Shown: positions 6,931 through 15,524, counted from the stretch's first letter. The stretch: 21,606 nucleotides of DNA from an uncultured Prevotella sp. (GCA_900539625.1 UQCW01000049.1:1-21606); one strand, 5' to 3'. A program made the numbers and translations. The notes: generated by a model not told the origin, from the letters alone.

Positions 6931-9057
6931 TTATCCCGCCACATCTTTCATGGAGAGCGCCACGCGGCCACGTTCTGGGTCAATCTGTATGACTTTCACC
7001 ATGACCTGTTGCTGGATGTGTACGATTTCCGATGGGTCTTTAACGAAGCGTTCCGCCATTTGCGAAACATGAACGAGGCCCTTCACCTTGATGCCCATGT
7101 CGACAAAGCAGCCGAAGCGCGTGATGTTTGTGACAACGCCCGGCACCACCATGCCCACCACGAGGTCGTCGATGGTGTGGATGGAATCGTCGAAGGAAAA
7201 CACCTGTGCTGTACCGCGCGGGTCACGCCCCGGTTTGGCAAGTTCGCCCATGATGTCGTTGAGCGTCGGGAGGCCCACCATACCGCTGCAATAACGCTTC
7301 AGATCGATGCCGTTGCGCGTTTCTGTGGAGGCGATAAGGCGTTCCACGGTGCAACCCGCGTCTTTCGCCATCTGTTCCACCAGTTCGTAGCGTTCAGGAT
7401 GCACCGCCGTGTTGTCGAGCGGGTTTTTGCCGCCAACGATGCGCAGGAAGCCTGCACATTGCTCAAAAGCCTTCGCTCCCAGGCGCGGCACTTTGAGAAG
7501 TTCGCGGCGCGAAGCAAACGGGCCGTGTTCGGCACGGTAGTCCACAATGTTTTGCGCCAGAGAAGGGCCGAGGCCCGACACATAAGTCAGCAGACTCTTG
7601 CTGGCCGTATTGACGTTGACGCCGACCGTGTTGACACAGCTCTCCACCGTTTGGTCGAGCGATTTCTTGAGCGCACCCTGGTCAACGTCGTGCTGGTATT
7701 GTCCGACGCCGATGGCCTTCGGGTCGATTTTGACCAGTTCGGCCAAGGGGTCCGCCAGTCGGCGGCCGATGCTGACCGCGCCGCGCACCGTCACGTCGTA
7801 ATCTGGAAACTCTTCGCGTGCCAAGGGAGAGGCCGAATAAACCGATGCTCCGTCTTCGCTCACCAAGAAAATGTCGACATTCTCAAGATGCGCTTCGCGC
7901 ACGAGCTGTTCCGTTTCGCGTCCCGCCGTTCCGTTGCCGATGGCGATGGCTTCAATGGCATATTGGTCTGCCATCGTGGCGATGCGGCAGGCAGAGCGTC
8001 CCCACTGGTTTTGCGGTTGATGGGGATAAATCGTTTCATTGTGCAGGAGATTTCCCTGCGCGTCAAGACACACCACCTTGCAGCCCGTTCGGAAGCCTGG
8101 GTCGATGCCCATGATGCGGCGTTGTCCCAGAGGAGCCGCCAGAAGCAGCTGCTTCAGGTTTTCTGCAAAGACAAGGATGGCTTCGTCGTCGGCTTTCTGT
8201 TTCGACGATGTCGCAAATTCGTTTTCGATGCTTGGACGCAGGAGGCGTTTGTAGGCATCCGCCATGGCCAGTTGCATTTGCGTTGCGGCAGGTGTGCCAG
8301 GTTTCACGTAATGGCGTGAGAGGCGTGAAAGCGTCTCCTCGTCGTTGGCAGGAGCGATGGAGAGGCGCAGAAAACCTTCGGCCTCGCCGCGGCGCATGGC
8401 CAGCAGACGATGGGAAGAACAGCGACGGAGCGGTTCCTGCCAGTCGAAATAGTCGCGAAACTTGCCAGCCTCCTCCATTTTCGATTTCACCACCTTTGAA
8501 GAAATGACAGCCGTGCGCTCAAAAGTGTGGCGCAATGTCTGTCGCGTGCGTTCGTCCTCACTAACATGCTCGGCAATGATGTCGCGTGCCCCTTGCAAGG
8601 CAGCTTCCACGTCGGGCACCTCCTCCGTCACAAATTTCTCTGCGGCCTTCATCGGATTGACGTGCGGCGTGAGCATGAGCTGTTGTGCCAGCGGTTCGAG
8701 TCCCTTCTGTCGCGCCGCTTCCGCCCTCGTTTTGCGCTTAGGCTTGAAGGGCAGGTAGATGTCTTCCAACACCGTGGCATCCCAGCACTCGCTGATGCGC
8801 TGTCGCAGAGCATCCGTCAGTTTGCCTTGCGCTTCAATCGTTTCGAGGATATATTCGCGGCGATGAACGAGTTCACCCAGCTGTGTGTTCAAGTCATTAA
8901 TCTGTGCCACCTGCACTTCGTTGAGGCCGCCGGTGGCTTCCTTGCGGTAGCGTGATATAAAAGGAATGGTGGCGCCGCCTTCAAGCAGTTCCATGGTGTT
9001 TTCCACCTGTTGTTGGCGTAGGTCAAGGCGCTTGGCAATTATTTCAGAAATGGTCAT
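6931..9057 (-). CDS. tex: RNA-binding transcriptional accessory protein Tex
   Basis: 708 residues, a normal length for bacterial Tex, a nucleic-acid-binding protein linked to transcription (a relative of eukaryotic Spt6). Domains in order: the helical N-terminal part with IPFISRYRKEATGGL near residue 31; a YqgF/RNase H-like domain beginning RRIMGIDPGFRTGC around 310-325; a helix-hairpin-helix region with YVSGLGPSLAQNIV around 480-545; and a C-terminal S1 RNA-binding domain (about 630-700, GCFVDMGI and GLVHVSQMA). ATG 9057 is the first start and lies 45 bp after the NUDIX gene stop. It probably heads or continues the run tex-tadA-YraN-MmcQ-birA. The gap before it holds an AACCTACTTA word on the coding strand, also seen before tadA. 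Confidence 0.95.
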   Translation of the reverse strand: MTISEIIAKRLDLRQQQVENTMELLEGGATIPFISRYRKEATGGLNEVQVAQINDLNTQLGELVHRREYILETIEAQGKLTDALRQRISECWDATVLEDIYLPFKPKRKTRAEAARQKGLEPLAQQLMLTPHVNPMKAAEKFVTEEVPDVEAALQGARDIIAEHVSEDERTRQTLRHTFERTAVISSKVVKSKMEEAGKFRDYFDWQEPLRRCSSHRLLAMRRGEAEGFLRLSIAPANDEETLSRLSRHYVKPGTPAATQMQLAMADAYKRLLRPSIENEFATSSKQKADDEAILVFAENLKQLLLAAPLGQRRIMGIDPGFRTGCKVVCLDAQGNLLHNETIYPHQPQNQWGRSACRIATMADQYAIEAIAIGNGTAGRETEQLVREAHLENVDIFLVSEDGASVYSASPLAREEFPDYDVTVRGAVSIGRRLADPLAELVKIDPKAIGVGQYQHDVDQGALKKSLDQTVESCVNTVGVNVNTASKSLLTYVSGLGPSLAQNIVDYRAEHGPFASRRELLKVPRLGAKAFEQCAGFLRIVGGKNPLDNTAVHPERYELVEQMAKDAGCTVERLIASTETRNGIDLKRYCSGMVGLPTLNDIMGELAKPGRDPRGTAQVFSFDDSIHTIDDLVVGMVVPGVVTNITRFGCFVDMGIKVKGLVHVSQMAERFVKDPSEIVHIQQQVMVKVIQIDPERGRVALSMKDVAG

Positions 9058-9102
9058 GTTTTATATGGTAAGTAGGTTATGGTAAAGTTCCCCATCGTTG
9101 TT

Positions 9103-9654
9103 TCATTTCGTGGAGAGATACTTCCACAGCGGCGCCAACATCAGCGCCTGTTTGATTTCGTCGTTTTCGAGAAGTTTACGCACCTCAGCTTCAGAGAGCA
9201 GGTGTACGGTGATGTCCTCCGTGGCTTCAAGATGCTGCATCGATGTCCTTTCCACGCCCTCCGCCACGAAGCAGTGTACGAGGTTGTTCATGTTGCTCGG
9301 GTTGCACGAGATGACACTGATTTCGCGCCATGTGCCGCCCGTATATCCCGTCTCCTCGTAGAGTTCGCGTCGTGCGGCGGCCTCTGGCGAAGCATCGGTG
9401 GGGTCGATCACGCCGGCCACGATTTCGTAGCACGTTCGGCGCAGTCCCGGCCGGTATTGTCTGATGAAGATGAAATCCCCGTCGGTTGTCCGGGCAATGA
9501 CGTTGACCCAGTCGGGAAATTCCAGAATGTAATATTCATCGTTGACAACGCCGTTCGGCAGTTGCACCGTGTCGCGTCGTGCCGTCAGCCAAGGCCGCCG
9601 GTAGAGATATTCGCTTTTGAGCACTTTCCAGGCTCGCGGGTCTTTTTCTTCCAT
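9103..9654 (-). CDS. NUDIX hydrolase, ADP-ribose pyrophosphatase-like
   Basis: A 183-residue NUDIX enzyme that should cleave a nucleoside-diphosphate-linked substrate, probably ADP-ribose or an ADP-sugar, from its overall resemblance to NudF-like proteins; the substrate is inferred. The NUDIX box runs from AGVIDP through RRELYEETGY; the RE..EE core is intact. Counted from the box glycine, the spacing to the RE core is one residue longer than the textbook GX5EX7RE, and the first glutamate is an aspartate, a small departure. ATG 9654 follows a well-formed promoter (9717-9748). tex begins 45 bp downstream, so the two may be cotranscribed. Confidence 0.88.
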   Translation of the reverse strand: MEEKDPRAWKVLKSEYLYRRPWLTARRDTVQLPNGVVNDEYYILEFPDWVNVIARTTDGDFIFIRQYRPGLRRTCYEIVAGVIDPTDASPEAAARRELYEETGYTGGTWREISVISCNPSNMNNLVHCFVAEGVERTSMQHLEATEDITVHLLSEAEVRKLLENDEIKQALMLAPLWKYLSTK

Positions 9655-9716
9655 AATGAGTTGTGGCTTGATGGAAATGGTTTGTCTGGCTTTGAGCGGT
9701 GTTCAAAACCTACCCT

Positions 9717-9748
9717 CAAATGTAGCCATTTCGTTTGACCCCACCAAA
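9717..9748 (-). promoter_or_regulatory. Promoter of the NUDIX-tex run
   Basis: The minus strand carries TTTG (9748-9745), exactly 20 bp, then TACATTTG (9724-9717), a full match to the Bacteroidetes sigma factor consensus. Transcription would start near 9710, 55 nt ahead of the NUDIX ATG. It lies in the 212-bp gap after the sulfatase-fold gene. Confidence 0.75.
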
Positions 9749-9866
9749 CGTCTGGCACAAAAAGAAGCAGCGGGGGACGATGGCGGGGCCTGCCTGCCGA
9801 CGATTGCTCGAAACAAACAGCGCGGAGAGGGACGGTGATGCCCTGCACGCCCTGCCTTCTCGTGGA

Positions 9867-11711
9867 TTATCTCTCTCCCAGGTCGTCGTATGCCACCTGC
9901 AACAGTGCGTTGGCAGCATGGCGGCGTGAGGGAGAAGGTTGCGGCGTTTCGCTGAACACGCTCTGCGGTTTCGCGAGTAGGTTGATGGCCGACACGCCAC
10001 TATCGTCCATATAGAAGATGCCCTCGCTCCAAACGTGAACGGCCGACGGACGCGTATAAGTGCGGCTCATCACGTCGCGGCTGAAGCGGAAATCATCGTG
10101 GGGAAGGCCCAACTGGCCGAGCAGGGTGGCTGGCAGGTCAGTCTGGTTGCAGATGAGGTCCACGCGTTGCGCTTCCTTCACGGCCCCTCCCGTCCAGATC
10201 ATCGGGATGTGGCTTCGGCGCGGGTCGGTATCACTGATGCCCGCAGGATAGCCGATGCCGTGGTCTGGCAGGATAATCACCAGCGTGTTGTCCCATTGTT
10301 TCGTCAGCTTCAACTGCGCCACGAAACGTCCGATGCAGTCATCGAGATAGGCAAAGGCGTTGGCAATCGTGTCGCCCTTGATACGACTATAAGGCACGCC
10401 CCACGGCTCGTGGCTCGCCAGCGTGAGAAAAGCCGTATGCCAGGGCTTTCCCTGCGGTTTTTCGTTGATCATTTTCAAGAGGCGGTTGAAGGTGATGCGG
10501 TCTGTCACGCCCCAGTTGTGCGTGCTGCGTTCTTCTGCCGAAAACGACGTGTCGCCAAACGTCTTGTCATAGCCCGTTGAGAGCAGATAGCCGTTGGTGT
10601 TCGTGAAATTGATGTCGCCGTCGTAAAGAAAGTCTGTGGCATATCCAGCCCGCTTGAGCGATGCCGCGATGGAAGGCAGTGTGGCACATTTGTTGGGGAG
10701 TTTCATCACGCTCACGTCGGGAAAGGCAGGATAGCCGCTCAGGGCGCATACCGTGCCGCGGTCCGTTCGAAACGAATTGGCGTAGCAACGGCTGAAGAAC
10801 ACCCCTTCGCGTGCCAGACGGTTGAGATTGGGCGTGATGGCGGCGTCGGCCTGTGGGTCAACGGCATTTACCAGAGTGCCCCCGCAGCCCTCCATGATGA
10901 TGAGCAGCACGTTGGGACGCTGCGTCGTTAGCAGCTTCTGGGTGTCAACACTCTTCGAAGAATAGCCCAGTGCCTCCCATTGTGCGGGGAGCTCCTCATC
11001 AGAAAAATAGTTGTGTTCGGCAGCGAAGTCGCGGGTCTTGAAGGCCGACGACACGAAACTGAACACGGGGTTGACCGCTGCATGGTTGAGCACCTGCTTG
11101 TCACTGTAATACACCATGCCGACGTTGGCCGTCGACTTCCCGATGCCGCCGCGGATGGCCAAAAAGAGCAGACCGCCAAGGAGGAGCGCCACGCCTGTGC
11201 TGAGAGGGCGGTGCGGACAGCGGGGCAATGTCTTGGGAAAGATGCGAAACAGGAGATAGAGGGGCAGGAGCCACACGATGAGGAAGTCGCGCAAAGCGCC
11301 AATCATAAAACTGACAGAAACGCTGGCGGCAGCCCCTCGGGGCGAGTCGAGATAGTTGAGCACCGTGCCATCAAGTGGGAATCCCCAGAAAGGGTAGAGG
11401 CGGAGGTTGGCCACGAGACCCAAGGAGACGAGGGCCATGATAATCGTGGCATATATCTTGCAGCCGAGGCGAAACTTCGGAATCTCCAGCCAGATGCTCG
11501 CCGTCAGTGCAAGCCAGAGCGGTGCGCTGACATACGCGGAAGTGGCCAGGTCAAGCGGAAGTCCGTGCCAGATAACCGCCAGCATGTCGCCCACATTCTT
11601 TTCTCCCTGCAACAGCAGGAAGCATGGTTTTGAGAGGATAAAGAGAAGAAGAAATGCGCCATAGAATTTCAGCAGAAACGCCAGGCGTGCCTCAAGTTGT
11701 TTTCGTTTCAT
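9867..11711 (-). CDS. LTA synthase family membrane protein, sulfatase/alkaline phosphatase fold
   Basis: 614 residues: an N-terminal membrane region of about five helices (roughly residues 1-170) and a C-terminal sulfatase-like domain expected outside the inner membrane. Seen: LLIIMEGCGG with the metal-binding glutamate (about 273), FRTDRGT with the nucleophile-type threonine (about 310), SHEPWG, and ILPDHGIG with the metal-binding Asp-His (about 480). In Gram-negative relatives such enzymes transfer phosphoethanolamine or phosphoglycerol to lipid or glycan; which substrate applies here is not decidable. The frame opens at a TTG at 11744 inside the promoter, so ATG 11711 (MKRKQ) with upstream AGAAGAAAA is the start. 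It follows waaA, an LPS gene, suggesting an envelope role. Confidence 0.88.
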   Translation of the reverse strand: MKRKQLEARLAFLLKFYGAFLLLFILSKPCFLLLQGEKNVGDMLAVIWHGLPLDLATSAYVSAPLWLALTASIWLEIPKFRLGCKIYATIIMALVSLGLVANLRLYPFWGFPLDGTVLNYLDSPRGAAASVSVSFMIGALRDFLIVWLLPLYLLFRIFPKTLPRCPHRPLSTGVALLLGGLLFLAIRGGIGKSTANVGMVYYSDKQVLNHAAVNPVFSFVSSAFKTRDFAAEHNYFSDEELPAQWEALGYSSKSVDTQKLLTTQRPNVLLIIMEGCGGTLVNAVDPQADAAITPNLNRLAREGVFFSRCYANSFRTDRGTVCALSGYPAFPDVSVMKLPNKCATLPSIAASLKRAGYATDFLYDGDINFTNTNGYLLSTGYDKTFGDTSFSAEERSTHNWGVTDRITFNRLLKMINEKPQGKPWHTAFLTLASHEPWGVPYSRIKGDTIANAFAYLDDCIGRFVAQLKLTKQWDNTLVIILPDHGIGYPAGISDTDPRRSHIPMIWTGGAVKEAQRVDLICNQTDLPATLLGQLGLPHDDFRFSRDVMSRTYTRPSAVHVWSEGIFYMDDSGVSAINLLAKPQSVFSETPQPSPSRRHAANALLQVAYDDLGER

Positions 11712-11741
11712 ATTTTCTTCTGATGGGATAATCGTTTGGTG

Positions 11742-11749
11742 CAAAGTTA
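11742..11749 (-). promoter_or_regulatory. -7 box of the LTA-synthase-like gene
   Basis: The minus strand reads TAACTTTG. No good -33 TTTG lies 20 bp upstream, only a T-rich run. Predicted transcription starts near 11735, giving a leader of about 25 nt. Confidence 0.6.
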
Positions 11750-11782
11750 CAGAAAGCGGAAGGAAAAAGCCATCCTTACAAA

Positions 11783-11823
11783 ATAAAAAAACCGTTGGAG
11801 CGTCTTCTGATACTCCAACGGTT
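11783..11823 (-). terminator. Intrinsic terminator after waaA
   Basis: AACCGTTGGAG at 11790-11800 pairs perfectly with 11813-11823. On the minus strand the stem is followed by TTTTTTATTTT. It lies 29 bp beyond the waaA stop and separates waaA from the next gene, which has its own promoter. Confidence 0.88.
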
Positions 11824-11851
11824 GTGCTTATGAGGTTTAGTCATGCCGCCG

Positions 11852-13072
11852 TTATTCAAAACAAACAGCCTTGCTTTGGAAGATGGCATCGGCAGCACCG
11901 GCGTTGCCTGCGATATAGTTTGCCGCGGCGTCGCCAGCCTCCTTCAGTGCTGCTTTGTCGTTAAGCAGCGTGCTGAGCGTGCTGTTGAAATCTTCAGTGT
12001 CGTGAATTTCCTTCACGCCGCCGCAGGCGATGAGGTCGCGTGCCTCGCGAAACTTCTCGTTGTTGGGACCTATCATGACGGGACATCCGTAGACCGCTGC
12101 TTCAGGCACGTTGTGTATGCCCACGCCGAAACCGCCGCCAACATAGGCCACGGTGGCATAGCGATAGATGGAAGAAAGCAGGCCGTAGCAGTCGATGATG
12201 AGGCATTCCGCCTCCGCCACGTTAGCTTCCGTGGCACAGGAGTAGCGGAGCGTTTTGCGTTGCAATTTCCGTTCAATCTCCTTCAGATGTTCTTCGCTCA
12301 CCACATGAGGCGCCAAGACGAGACGCAGTTCGGGATGGGCGTTGAAGAAAGGAATGATGAGGTCTTCATCGGGCGCCCACGAACTGCCCGCCACGAGCAC
12401 CTGTCCTTTGGCAAAGCGCTCAACGAGCGGCAGGGGCTTCGCAGCGTTGCGTATGTCGATGACGCGGTCAAAACGCGTGTCGCCGACAACGCTCACTGCC
12501 GTCACGCCAAGGCGCGAGAGCAGTTGGCGCGAGGCCTCGTTCTGCACGAAGAAATGCGTCACGCGGCGCAGGCAACGTGCATATTTCTGGCCATACCAGC
12601 GGAAGAACACTTGGTTTTCGCGGAAGATGCTCGACACGCTGTAGACGGGAATCTCGTGGCGGTGGAGCACGTCGATGTAATTGCGCCAGAATTCATATTT
12701 GATGAGAAACACCGCCTTGGGACGCGCCAGACGCACGAATTTGCGGGCGTTGGCCGGCGTGTCGAAGGGGAGATAACACACCACATCGGCCACCTCGTAG
12801 TTCTTCCTCACTTCATAGCCCGAGGGCGAGAAGAAAGTGAGGAGAATTTTGGCTTCGGGGTGTTCGCGGTGCAGGCGTTCCATGAGGGGGCGCCCTTGTT
12901 CAAATTCGCCGAGCGAGGCGGCATGAAACCAATAGTATTCGCCGTCGCCGATTTTCTGGCGCAGGATTTTCCAAGCCTGATGATGGCCGCGCATCATGAG
13001 TCGCGCCTTCTTATTGAAGAGCGACACGATGTTTGCGCAGAGCATGTAGAGATAGATTGCTAATGAATACAC
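11852..13072 (-). CDS. waaA: 3-deoxy-D-manno-octulosonic acid (Kdo) transferase
   Basis: Adds Kdo from CMP-Kdo to lipid A precursor in the inner leaflet of the inner membrane. 406 residues, the usual length. Seen: the N-terminal membrane anchor AIYLYMLCANIVSLF, the catalytic-type glutamate in HAASLGEFEQGRPL, TFFSPSGYE, KYEFWRNY, AGSSWAPDE, and the CMP-Kdo site YVGGGFGVGIHNVPEAAVYG. The start codon is GTG at 13072; it gives the expected family N-terminus, whereas the first ATG (residue 10) would cut the anchor. It lies 51 bp after gltX in the same direction and ends at a strong terminator. Confidence 0.93.
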   Translation of the reverse strand: MYSLAIYLYMLCANIVSLFNKKARLMMRGHHQAWKILRQKIGDGEYYWFHAASLGEFEQGRPLMERLHREHPEAKILLTFFSPSGYEVRKNYEVADVVCYLPFDTPANARKFVRLARPKAVFLIKYEFWRNYIDVLHRHEIPVYSVSSIFRENQVFFRWYGQKYARCLRRVTHFFVQNEASRQLLSRLGVTAVSVVGDTRFDRVIDIRNAAKPLPLVERFAKGQVLVAGSSWAPDEDLIIPFFNAHPELRLVLAPHVVSEEHLKEIERKLQRKTLRYSCATEANVAEAECLIIDCYGLLSSIYRYATVAYVGGGFGVGIHNVPEAAVYGCPVMIGPNNEKFREARDLIACGGVKEIHDTEDFNSTLSTLLNDKAALKEAGDAAANYIAGNAGAADAIFQSKAVCFE

Positions 13073-13123
13073 AGCTCTTTTTTCTATGTGGGTAGTCAGA
13101 TTTTTAGTACTCAGTACACTTGC

Positions 13124-14644
13124 TTATGCTTCTGGCAGAGCCTGCAAGGCGTTGTCCATGCGTCGCAGTGTTTCCTCCTTGCCGAGGAAAGCGGCGAGCT
13201 CATACATGTCAGGGCCTTTTCCTGCGGCCACGAGACAGACACGCCAAGCGTTCCAGGGCTTGTGGCCTCCAGCTTCCGCCCAAGCGTCGATGGCCGTGCG
13301 TTGGCTTTCAATGCTGAAGTCGTCGAGTCCTTCGAGGAGCGTCTTGAGCTCGCGCATTTCGGCGGCGGCACCGTTCTTCCAGTTCTTGCGGGTGAACTTG
13401 TCGTCCATGCTGTATTCCGTCGGGGTGATGAAGAAGAAGTCGCAGAGCGGCCAGAGCTCTTTGATGAAAGAAATCTTCTTCATTTTCATCATGCCCACCA
13501 CCTGCTCTACGCGTTCAATGGGCGCTTCGATGCCGTTTTCGCGGAGAATCTTGTCAAACTGGGGAGCGAGCACACTGTCGTCTGTTTTGAGAATGTATTC
13601 GCGGTTGAACCACTGTCCCTTGACATAGTCGAACTTCGCTCCGCTCTTAGAACACTTCGAGAGGTCAAACTGCTCGATGAGCTCCTGCATAGAAAGGATT
13701 TCCTGGTCTGTTCCTGGGTTCCATCCGAGCAGGGCGAGGAAATTGATGACCGCTTCAGGCAGATAGCCGCTTTCGCGGTAGCCAGAGCAGATGGTGCCGT
13801 CGGCGCCGTGCCATTCCAGCGGGAATACGGGGAAGCCAAGGCGGTCGCCGTCGCGTTTAGAGAGCTTGCCTTTGCCGTCGGGCTTGAGCAAAAGCGGCAG
13901 ATGGGCAAAGCGTGGCATGGTGTCTTCCCATCCGAAGGCGCGATAGAGGAGTACGTGGAGTGGGGCACTTGGCAACCATTCCTCACCGCGAATCACGTGT
14001 GTGATTTCCATGAGGTGGTCGTCAACGATGTTGGCCAAGTGGTAAGTGGGGAGCTCGTCAGCACTTTTGTAAAGCACCTTATCATCGAGTACGTCCGACA
14101 TGATGCGCACGTCGCCACGGATGATGTCGTCAACGTGAACCTCTTCGCCCGGCTCGATTTTGAAGCGCACCACATACTGCTCGCCAGCTTCGATGAGGCG
14201 TTGCGTCTCCTCTTCGCCGAGGGTGATAGAGTTGCGCATCATGCCGCGCGTGTGGGCATCATATTGGAAATTCTCGATTTCCTCGCGCTTCTTCGTCAGT
14301 TCCTCTGGCGTGTCGAAGGCGATGTAGGCCTTTCCAGCATCGAGCAGCAGTTTGACATACTTCTTATAGATGTCGCGGCGTTCGCTCTGTCGGTAGGGGC
14401 CGTGTTCTCCGCCGAAGCTGACACCTTCGTCAAATTGTATGCCGAGCCATCGGAACGACTCGAGGATATAGTCTTCTGCGCCGGGAACGAAGCGGTTGGA
14501 GTCGGTGTCTTCGATGCGGAACACGAGGTCGCCGCCGTGCTGGCGTGCAAAGAGATAGTTATAGAGGGCTGTGCGGACACCTCCGATGTGCAGAGGTCCG
14601 GTGGGGCTGGGTGCGAAGCGCACTCTCACTTTTCTTTCAGACAT
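13124..14644 (-). CDS. gltX: Glutamate--tRNA ligase
   Basis: Charges tRNA-Glu with glutamate. 506 residues, class I synthetase. Seen: FAPSPTGPLHIGG with the HIGH-type motif at 19-22, the KMSKS-type loop KLSKRDG near 260, and a helical C-terminal anticodon-binding domain. ATG 14644 matches the family start MSERKVRVRFAPSP. A consensus promoter at 14787-14818 gives a leader of about 135 nt containing a small hairpin (14692-14708). waaA follows after 51 bp without a visible terminator, so the two are probably cotranscribed. Confidence 0.96.
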   Translation of the reverse strand: MSERKVRVRFAPSPTGPLHIGGVRTALYNYLFARQHGGDLVFRIEDTDSNRFVPGAEDYILESFRWLGIQFDEGVSFGGEHGPYRQSERRDIYKKYVKLLLDAGKAYIAFDTPEELTKKREEIENFQYDAHTRGMMRNSITLGEEETQRLIEAGEQYVVRFKIEPGEEVHVDDIIRGDVRIMSDVLDDKVLYKSADELPTYHLANIVDDHLMEITHVIRGEEWLPSAPLHVLLYRAFGWEDTMPRFAHLPLLLKPDGKGKLSKRDGDRLGFPVFPLEWHGADGTICSGYRESGYLPEAVINFLALLGWNPGTDQEILSMQELIEQFDLSKCSKSGAKFDYVKGQWFNREYILKTDDSVLAPQFDKILRENGIEAPIERVEQVVGMMKMKKISFIKELWPLCDFFFITPTEYSMDDKFTRKNWKNGAAAEMRELKTLLEGLDDFSIESQRTAIDAWAEAGGHKPWNAWRVCLVAAGKGPDMYELAAFLGKEETLRRMDNALQALPEA

Positions 14645-14691
14645 GTTTTTCTTTCTTTATGGATTTTATAGTGGATGGGGCTTGCCGCCTC

Positions 14692-14708
14692 GGAGCATAA
14701 CGCTCCGT
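14692..14708. other. Small hairpin in the gltX leader
   Basis: CGGAGC and GCTCCG flank ATAAC. The adjacent GGGGCTTGCC word also occurs in the palindromes at 15316-15407. It is too small to call a riboswitch or attenuator. Confidence 0.35.
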
Positions 14709-14786
14709 TGGCATGTGGCCAGCATCTTTGATGTTCTCGAAAGGACAACCGATAGTCTTGCCTGTCAAAGAGGGCAAAGCCATCTG

Positions 14787-14818
14787 CAAAGTTAACGACT
14801 GCTTGTGGGAGAGCCAAA
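14787..14818 (-). promoter_or_regulatory. gltX: gltX promoter
   Basis: The minus strand has TTTG (14818-14815), exactly 20 bp, then TAACTTTG (14794-14787), a full match to the Bacteroidetes consensus. Transcription would start near 14780. Confidence 0.75.
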
Positions 14819-14941
14819 CAAAACGCCGTTTTTCTTGTGTTTGTGGGTTCGGGTGTACTTCTGATGCGGCTTCAGAATCTTTTCATAGGCCGCCCAAATC
14901 TGTTTTTGCAGTGGGCTGCGTGCAAAAAACGCCCGCTTTGC

Positions 14942-14972
14942 TTGGTCATCTTCGGCAGTTGCACTACTTTTG
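14942..14972 (+). promoter_or_regulatory. Plus-strand promoter with no gene directly downstream
   Basis: TTG at 14942-14944, 20 bp, then TACTTTTG at 14965-14972. Nothing that looks like a gene follows for 590 bp; only repeat elements lie before the lipoprotein gene at 15568. It may be the original promoter of that gene, now separated by insertions. Confidence 0.5.
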
Positions 14973-15001
14973 TTTGGAGAAAGCCTTCCCCTGACGCCTT
15001 G

Positions 15002-15066
15002 GGTGTTCAAAATCCAGAAAAATCTCTGCGCGGTTTTGAGCCAAATGGCATGGCGGTTGCGGCACC
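15002..15066 (+). repeat. GTGTTCAAAATCC element end, copy 1
   Basis: This 65-bp run matches the reverse complement of 16235-16299 with about eight differences, including the words AATCCAGAAAAA, CGGTTTTGA and CCAAAT. An inverted end (ATTTTGAACACCCC) at 15525-15538 could be its partner, which would make the next element nested inside it. Confidence 0.75.
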
Positions 15067-15078
15067 GCTGCCCCTGGA

Positions 15079-15295
15079 AGGTAGGGTGTTCAAAATCCAG
15101 AAAAAATCCCGCACGATTTTTGACCAAATAAACGCTATAACTCACTGATATTCTGCAACAATTATATGCATAATGTATCGGAATGGAAATCCTGCACGAT
15201 TTTGAAATTGCAGTTTGTTGATTTACTGTTAGTTAGGTATCTATTTTTGGGATAATTTGGACATGAAAATTATGAGGATTTTGAACACCCTACCT
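15079..15295. mobile_element. 217-bp MITE-like element with perfect 20-bp terminal inverted repeats
   Basis: The arm at 15079-15098 (aggtagggtgttcaaaatcc) is the exact reverse complement of 15276-15295. The interior is AT-rich, has no reading frame of note, and repeats a (C/T)GCACGATTTTTGA-like word inside. No clear flanking target duplication is visible (left flank CTGGA, right flank GAAAG). A non-autonomous transposon is the simplest reading; no transposase is present in the window. Confidence 0.7.
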
Positions 15296-15297
15296 GA

Positions 15298-15500
15298 AAG
15301 GGGCTCATATTACAGGATAGGGGCTTGCCCCTATCTCCCGCCGCCGCTCATCTATTCTCGCTTCTGCCCCTGTAAGGGGCGCATATCGTGAGCGGGGCTT
15401 GCCCCGCAATAAGATTCGAGATATGAGCCCCTTACAGGGGCAAGGTTCATAAATCAGCCCCTACCCTAAATATGAGCCCCCTTCAGGGGCGCTGGCGCCT
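15298..15500. repeat. Cluster of GC-rich palindromes
   Basis: Five short palindromes follow one another: GATAGGGGC-TT-GCCCCTATC (15316-15335), GCCCC-TGTAA-GGGGC (15366-15380), GCGGGGC-TT-GCCCCGC (15392-15407), GCCCC-TTACA-GGGGC (15427-15441), and GCCCC-CTTCA-GGGGC (15476-15490). The phrase ATATGAGCCCC or its complement accompanies most of them. They resemble REP-like intergenic repeats. No gene is present. Confidence 0.8.
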
Positions 15501-15524
15501 CTCTACCAATCTTGGCGATTCTAA

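Noticed and set aside
7009..8319. Long plus-strand open frame (436 codons)
   Set aside because: Antisense to tex, with His/Ala/Val-rich composition and no domain pattern.
9699..9717. Another copy of the GTGTTCAAAATCC element end
   Set aside because: Only GTGTTCAAAA is shared and no inverted partner is found nearby; probably chance.
11843..13063. Plus-strand open frame (406 codons)
   Set aside because: Antisense to waaA, whose motifs are complete.
13088..14671. Long plus-strand open frame (527 codons)
   Set aside because: It runs exactly opposite gltX, which has full synthetase motifs; the antisense frame is open because of GC-rich codon use.
14645..14780. T-box or other riboswitch in the gltX leader
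   Set aside because: No T-box sequence or conserved riboswitch core is visible; there is only one small hairpin.
14792..15145. Minus-strand open frame of 117 codons upstream of gltX
   Set aside because: It is read through the GTGTTCAAAATCC repeats and ends within the gltX promoter region; it has no start signal.
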